This document shows, in pieces, positions 15,118 to 17,670 of a stretch of 17,670 nt of DNA. Positions within the stretch are counted from its first letter, which is position 1; each line of letters begins with the position of its first letter. Under the pieces are notes generated by a model. The model did not search any database. It saw nothing but the letters and a program-made list of their open reading frames with translations, and was not told where the DNA came from. A program made the translations under genes and the position numbers. This stretch comes from JANWHF01 sp036276235 (GTDB taxonomy: Bacteria > Planctomycetota > Phycisphaerae > Tepidisphaerales > Tepidisphaeraceae): assembly GCA_036276235.1 (NCBI GenBank), contig DATBDZ010000222.1, positions 1 to 17,670 on the forward strand. The letters are read 5' to 3'.

Positions 15118-15205
15118 AGGAGACGGGAGTCAGGAGTCAGGAGCCAGGAGTCAGGAGGGGAAGCCGGAAGCCAGAAGCCGGGAGCCGGAAGTAAGGAGTA
15201 GGGAA
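15118..15205. repeat. degenerate GGAGTCA / GGAAGCC heptad array
   Basis: About 85 bases built from variants of a 7-base unit: GGGAGTCAGGAGTCAGGAGC at the start, drifting into GGAAGCCAGAAGCCGGGAGC and then GGAAGTAAGGAGTAGGG. The unit length equals that of the array at 1125-1241 but the word differs. All units run in one direction, so no long hairpin forms. Function unknown. Confidence 0.8.
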
Positions 15206-15235
15206 ATCGACACCAGGACGCGGGGACGCGGGGAA

Positions 15236-15268
15236 TTTCCGTAGGGTGTGCTTTAGCACACGCGGAAA
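15236..15268. repeat. CGTAGGG-type two-step hairpin
   Basis: The outer arms TTTCCG (15236-15241) and CGGAAA (15263-15268) and the inner arms GTGTGC (15246-15251) and GCACAC (15256-15261), loop TTTA, make a stem with a TAGG bulge. It shares CGTAGGG with the element at 12693 but has another stem sequence, so the stem seems to change while keeping its pairing. Confidence 0.6.
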
Positions 15269-15359
15269 CCGCACGATGCTCAAGGGGCATGGGACCCAGC
15301 GCTCGCCGCCAAAGCGCATTCACCGGTCAAAGACGAAGCGACGAAGAGCTTGTTCTGAT

Positions 15360-15514
15360 CTTTCTTCGTCTCTTCGCGTGAAATCAAATTGAATCTCACG
15401 CAAAGACGCAAAGGATCAAACACAAAATGAATGGCAATCGCCAAAGTGAATGGAACTGAGGATATTCCGCCTTTTTCTCTGCGCCTCTGCGCCTCTGCGC
15501 CTCTGCGTGAGATT
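15360..15514. repeat. CTCTGCG-type repeats: three copies in alternating orientation
   Basis: Copy A (15360-15385, contains CTTCGTCTCTTCGCGTGAAAT) and copy C (15478-15514, three CTCTGCGC units, then CTCTGCGTGAGATT) run on the plus strand; copy B (15392-15415, GAATCTCACGCAAAGACGC) is inverted. AATCTCACGCA (15392-15402) and TGCGTGAGATT (15504-15514) are a perfect 11-bp inverted pair. A and B also form a local hairpin through GCGTGA (15376-15381) and TCACGC (15396-15401). Copy C stops two bases before the stop codon of the neighbouring remnant gene. Confidence 0.75.
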
Positions 15515-15515
15515 A

Positions 15516-15752
15516 TTATTTCTTCCGCTGCCCGAGTACCAACCCCGCCACCACAACCGCCGGCTTCAGCCGCACGGCGATTCGGTCCTCCCCCGCCACA
15601 TTCGCCCACCCGCTTGGCGCGACTTCCCGGACGACATAATTCCCCGCGCTCAAGCCATCAAAAGAAAAACTCCCATCGGCGGCCGTAAGCGTCCGCCGCT
15701 CCCCGGCGTCGAGCTTGCCGTTATTGTTGGCGTCGATATAGCGCTCTTGCAT
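15516..15752 (-). pseudogene. C-terminal remnant of an SdrD_B-like surface protein
   Basis: The frame gives 78 residues from ATG 15752, or 83 from just after an upstream TAG. YIDANNNGKLDAGERRTLT, GSFSFDGLSAGNYVVREV and PSGW form the second half of a typical SdrD_B/CNA-B-like beta-sandwich repeat, with a DxNxNGxxD calcium-loop pattern. It ends with VVVAGLVLGQRKK, the way such repeats close. The opening strand of the domain, a signal peptide and any further domains are absent, and the upstream frame is stopped at once by TAG. I infer the tail of a large secreted protein whose 5' part was lost by deletion or rearrangement. A real short secreted protein is unlikely because there is no signal sequence. 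Repeat copy C abuts its stop codon. Confidence 0.6.
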
Positions 15753-15860
15753 GAGCTTGCCAAGCTGCTATTATCCGTGACGCTCGAAGTATACGTGGCC
15801 TTCATTGGCACCCCGTACGAGCCAAATCTGTTGACAGGGCAATCACAGGGCTAGGCATCG

Positions 15861-15989
15861 TTGTCTTTATCGGCGGGCGCAGATTCGTTATTTCGCAAGC
15901 GCGTGTATCAGCGAGCATGGCGTAAACGATGGGCCGAAGAGGTCCAGTACTGGCGGCTGCGCCAATCACACGAAAAGGTGCGCGTCTAG
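15861..15989 (+). CDS. doubtful small basic ORF
   Basis: From TTG 15861 to TAG 15987-15989 there is a 42-residue frame with a strongly basic, Trp- and Arg-rich core (FRKRVYQRAWRKRWAEEVQY). No good ribosome site precedes it; a TTGACA hexamer (15831-15836) lies upstream without a proper -10 partner. It ends 33 bases before the lipoprotein gene. It may be a leader or a chance ORF; a gene fragment is also possible. No family recognised. Confidence 0.15.
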   Translation: MSLSAGADSLFRKRVYQRAWRKRWAEEVQYWRLRQSHEKVRV

Positions 15990-16022
15990 ATTCAATTCTG
16001 GTTCAATGAAAGGAGCGTTTGC

Positions 16023-16880
16023 GTGGCTAAGACATCTGGCGTTGTGGCGGGATCGCGTAGCATCGTGCCGGTGTGTCCTTCAATAATTACAGCCTTGGTA
16101 TTCGCATGCCTCGTCGTCGCTCTCTCAGGTTGCGCAGCAACACCTCCTCCGCGCCCATCTACGACCTCCGTGCAGGTCGACATCCCGGTTATCACGCGCC
16201 AAGCAGAGACAAAGCAAGATCAGGAAAAAGGAGGATTGGAAATGACCGTTGCGCCGGTTGGCTACCAGCCCGCGACCCATACAAAGACGACCGTTGCACA
16301 GGCGCAAGAAACCGTGGGCGGCGAATTGATGGGGGGTCATCAAGGAAAGGTTTACGTCACAATTGATACACAGACAACCGCTCAGGTAAAGCCGGATCGG
16401 CTTAGTTTCCTTGTGACGATTAACAATAAGATGCCCCGGGTCTTCCACGGAGCGGGAACCGTCGTCCAATTCAACGTCGGCGGCAGGGTTCTGGCGGTTG
16501 ATCAGCGCGGCTATAGTACGCTTCAAGGGGCGATTGTTCCGCCGCAGCAACAGCAACAGGTTACGATAGTCGGACCACCATTGTCCGAGTTGCCGGCGAA
16601 GTCGGGCATTATTGGGGTCTTTTTGTATGATGTAGTTACACAGCAAAGCGATGCGGGTGTCGTTACAGAGAAGCAGAATTACACTTGGTACTTTGACTAC
16701 ACGATGACGCCTCAGCCGATTGAAGTCGCAGCTCCTCAAAATCGTGCCGGTTATATGCCGATTCAAGAATACCAGCGCATCATGGCGCAACAGCAGATGG
16801 AACAGATGCGCGGTCAGCCCTATGCTCCAAGCCAAGTTCCTCCGGTTCCCGCCGGTTATCCCGCTGTAGGTCAGCAGTAG
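16023..16880 (+). CDS. lipoprotein of unknown function
   Basis: A 285-residue protein starting at GTG 16023, with a strong ribosome site AAAGGAG (16009-16015) seven bases upstream. A basic n-region (AKTSGVVAGSRS), a hydrophobic stretch and the lipobox LSGC (34-37) point to a type II signal peptide cut before Cys37, hence a lipid-anchored envelope protein. A Pro/Thr-rich linker follows. The middle (about residues 108-230, from HQGKVYVTIDTQTT through KPDRLSFLVTINNKMPRVF to NYTWYFDYTM) looks like alternating beta-strands, possibly an Ig-like or DUF-type sandwich. The end is rich in Gln, Pro and Met and probably disordered. I do not recognise the family. The base composition looks richer in A/T than the neighbouring operon. 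It runs in the same direction as the surface-protein gene 80 bp downstream, so the two may be linked. Confidence 0.85.
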   Translation: MAKTSGVVAGSRSIVPVCPSIITALVFACLVVALSGCAATPPPRPSTTSVQVDIPVITRQAETKQDQEKGGLEMTVAPVGYQPATHTKTTVAQAQETVGGELMGGHQGKVYVTIDTQTTAQVKPDRLSFLVTINNKMPRVFHGAGTVVQFNVGGRVLAVDQRGYSTLQGAIVPPQQQQQVTIVGPPLSELPAKSGIIGVFLYDVVTQQSDAGVVTEKQNYTWYFDYTMTPQPIEVAAPQNRAGYMPIQEYQRIMAQQQMEQMRGQPYAPSQVPPVPAGYPAVGQQ

Positions 16881-16960
16881 CATCGGATATTTCTATCTGA
16901 GCTTCCGCCGCAATAGTTCACCAACAACCCCGGCCTCTTAACCGCGGGAGATACGGAATT

Positions 16961-17670
16961 ATGACGCACAACTCCCGCAATCTGAGGCGACGCGAACGCG
17001 AGACCTGGTTCATTGAGGCGCTTGAATCGCGTGTGCTGCTAACCGCGATTACTTCAGGGCAAACCATTAGCGCGAGTATTAGCGCTCATGGTGAGAGTGA
17101 TGCATACTCTTTCAATGCCAGTGCCGGCGACTCCATCAGCGCGGCAATGACAGTGCTCAACAACGCGTTCGACCCGGAGATGGACCTGTACGGGCCTGAT
17201 GGCGCGTTGCTCCAGAGCCACTACAACTCCGCCTATTACGGCGGCACGACGATCGACCTGACCAACGCCCCGCTGACTGGCACTTATTCACTTGTTGCCC
17301 GCGACCGCGGCGGCGACAACACGGGCAGCTACGGAATCACCATGGCCCATTTCGGACCGGGCGTGAGCCAGAGCGCCGACGGAGATGCCGGGCCAATCGT
17401 CAGTGGCCTGACCCGCTCGGCGGTCATCAACGCCGGTGACCTGGACGTGTTCACTTTCTCGGCCAGTGCCGGCGACTCCATCAGCGCGGCAATGACAGTG
17501 CTCAACAACGCGTTCGACCCGGAGATGGACCTGTACGGGCCTGATGGCGCGTTGCTCCAGGGCCACTACAACTCCGCCTATTACGGCGGCACGACGATCG
17601 ACCTGACCAACGCCCCGCTGACTGGCACTTATTCACTTGTTGCCCGCGACCGCGGCGGCGACAACACGGG
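16961..17670 (+). CDS. LEPR-XLL-like secreted protein with PPC-type repeats (3' partial)
   Basis: The frame opens at ATG 16961, with GGGAG ten bases before, and is still open at the window end (236 residues seen). The N-terminus NLRRRERETWFIEALESRVLL (residues 7-27, in two parts) matches the planctomycete LEPR-XLL-type leader, usually found on large extracellular proteins; here Pro is replaced by Ser. It is followed by repeats of about 115 residues: SDAYSFNASAGDSIS..., MDLYGPDGALLQ, LTGTYSLVARDRGGDNTGSY. The pattern D-x-Y/F-x-F-x-A-x-AG, then LYGPDG, then GTYSLV is that of bacterial pre-peptidase C-terminal (PPC) beta-sandwich domains, probably for binding or secretion. A catalytic domain, if any, would be beyond the edge. 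The repeats are almost identical in DNA. Confidence 0.85.
   Translation, partial: MTHNSRNLRRRERETWFIEALESRVLLTAITSGQTISASISAHGESDAYSFNASAGDSISAAMTVLNNAFDPEMDLYGPDGALLQSHYNSAYYGGTTIDLTNAPLTGTYSLVARDRGGDNTGSYGITMAHFGPGVSQSADGDAGPIVSGLTRSAVINAGDLDVFTFSASAGDSISAAMTVLNNAFDPEMDLYGPDGALLQGHYNSAYYGGTTIDLTNAPLTGTYSLVARDRGGDNT
17117..17670 (+). repeat. 345-bp tandem coding repeat, near-identical copies
   Basis: Bases 17117-17325 and 17462-17670 (209 bp compared, offset 345 bp) agree at every position I compared except 17216 (A) against 17561 (G), a Ser-to-Gly change. The identity starts sharply at the GCC codon of the word SAG; just before it the copies differ (AYSFN against VFTFS), although the protein pattern is still related. 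The second copy is cut by the window end, so the true extent and copy number are unknown. Confidence 0.93.

Larger units (their letters stand above)
14984..15515. other. long non-coding stretch upstream of ppk1, mostly repeats
   Basis: No convincing gene lies between the ppk1 start and the SdrD_B-like remnant. ORFs here are rich in Ser/Arg/Pro and are translations of repeats. It must hold the ppk1 promoter, but I cannot point to a good one; the best hexamer pair with 17-bp spacing on the minus strand (TTGGAT and TAATCC) is poor. From 15118 on, three repeat families follow one another. In 15264-15359 I see nothing distinctive. Confidence 0.6.

Noticed and set aside
15280..15854. ORFs in both strands over the repeat block (15280-15609, 15431-15688, 15450-15854)
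   Set aside because: Their sequences (for example SLRLCASAPLR) are translations of CTCTGCG repeats or shadows of the SdrD_B-like remnant.
15831..15860. Promoter from TTGACA 15831-15836 for the lipoprotein gene
   Set aside because: The only -10-like word (TAGGCA) is poor and the spacing is 15 bp; not enough to call.
16125..16883. 252-residue minus-strand ORF opposite the lipoprotein
   Set aside because: The plus strand has a strong ribosome site, signal peptide and lipobox; the minus frame has none of these.

Overview
The window looks like a GC-rich chromosomal segment from a member of the Planctomycetota, possibly the Phycisphaerae side of the phylum. This is inference. It rests on the LEPR-XLL-like signal (ESRVLL) at the start of the last protein, the PPC-type and SdrD_B-like surface domains, the frequent TTG and GTG starts, and several families of short intergenic repeats of a kind often met in planctomycete and related environmental genomes.

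Layout. (1) 1-654: the end of a cut gene overlaps a small protein that may be a MazF/PemK-like toxin. (2) 737-2543: hisI (histidine biosynthesis), a cluster of heptad repeats, then a TrkH/KtrB potassium transporter. (3) 9058 down to 2493, minus strand: five genes with overlaps of 4, 22, 4 and 4 bp, in the order GT, GT, AsnB-family amidotransferase, GT4, GT4. This is best read as one operon for a surface polysaccharide or glycoconjugate. Its last gene overlaps the end of the trkH-like gene tail to tail by 51 bp. (4) 9169-12464, plus strand, divergent from the operon: a protein with a poorly known N-terminal domain and five TPRs, joined by a TTGA overlap to a TPR/GT41 (OGT/SPINDLY-type) glycosyltransferase. 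(5) 12465-12754: a spacer almost filled by hairpin repeats, between the convergent OGT and ppk genes. (6) 14983-12755, minus strand: polyphosphate kinase ppk1. (7) 14984-16022: a long non-coding stretch with three repeat families, a remnant of an SdrD_B-like surface protein and a doubtful small ORF. (8) 16023-17670: an unknown lipoprotein, then the start of a LEPR-XLL-like surface protein with 345-bp PPC-type repeats that are almost identical in DNA.

The central 10 kb (2493-12464) is the coherent part. Cytoplasmic GT-B enzymes and an amidotransferase on one strand would build a glycan. The divergent TPR plus OGT pair could modify proteins with sugar, perhaps with the first protein presenting substrates. 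No flippase, polymerase, exosortase or priming glycosyltransferase is visible, so the system would extend outside the window or use remote genes. I saw no rRNA, tRNA, CRISPR array or transposase. GT = glycosyltransferase.
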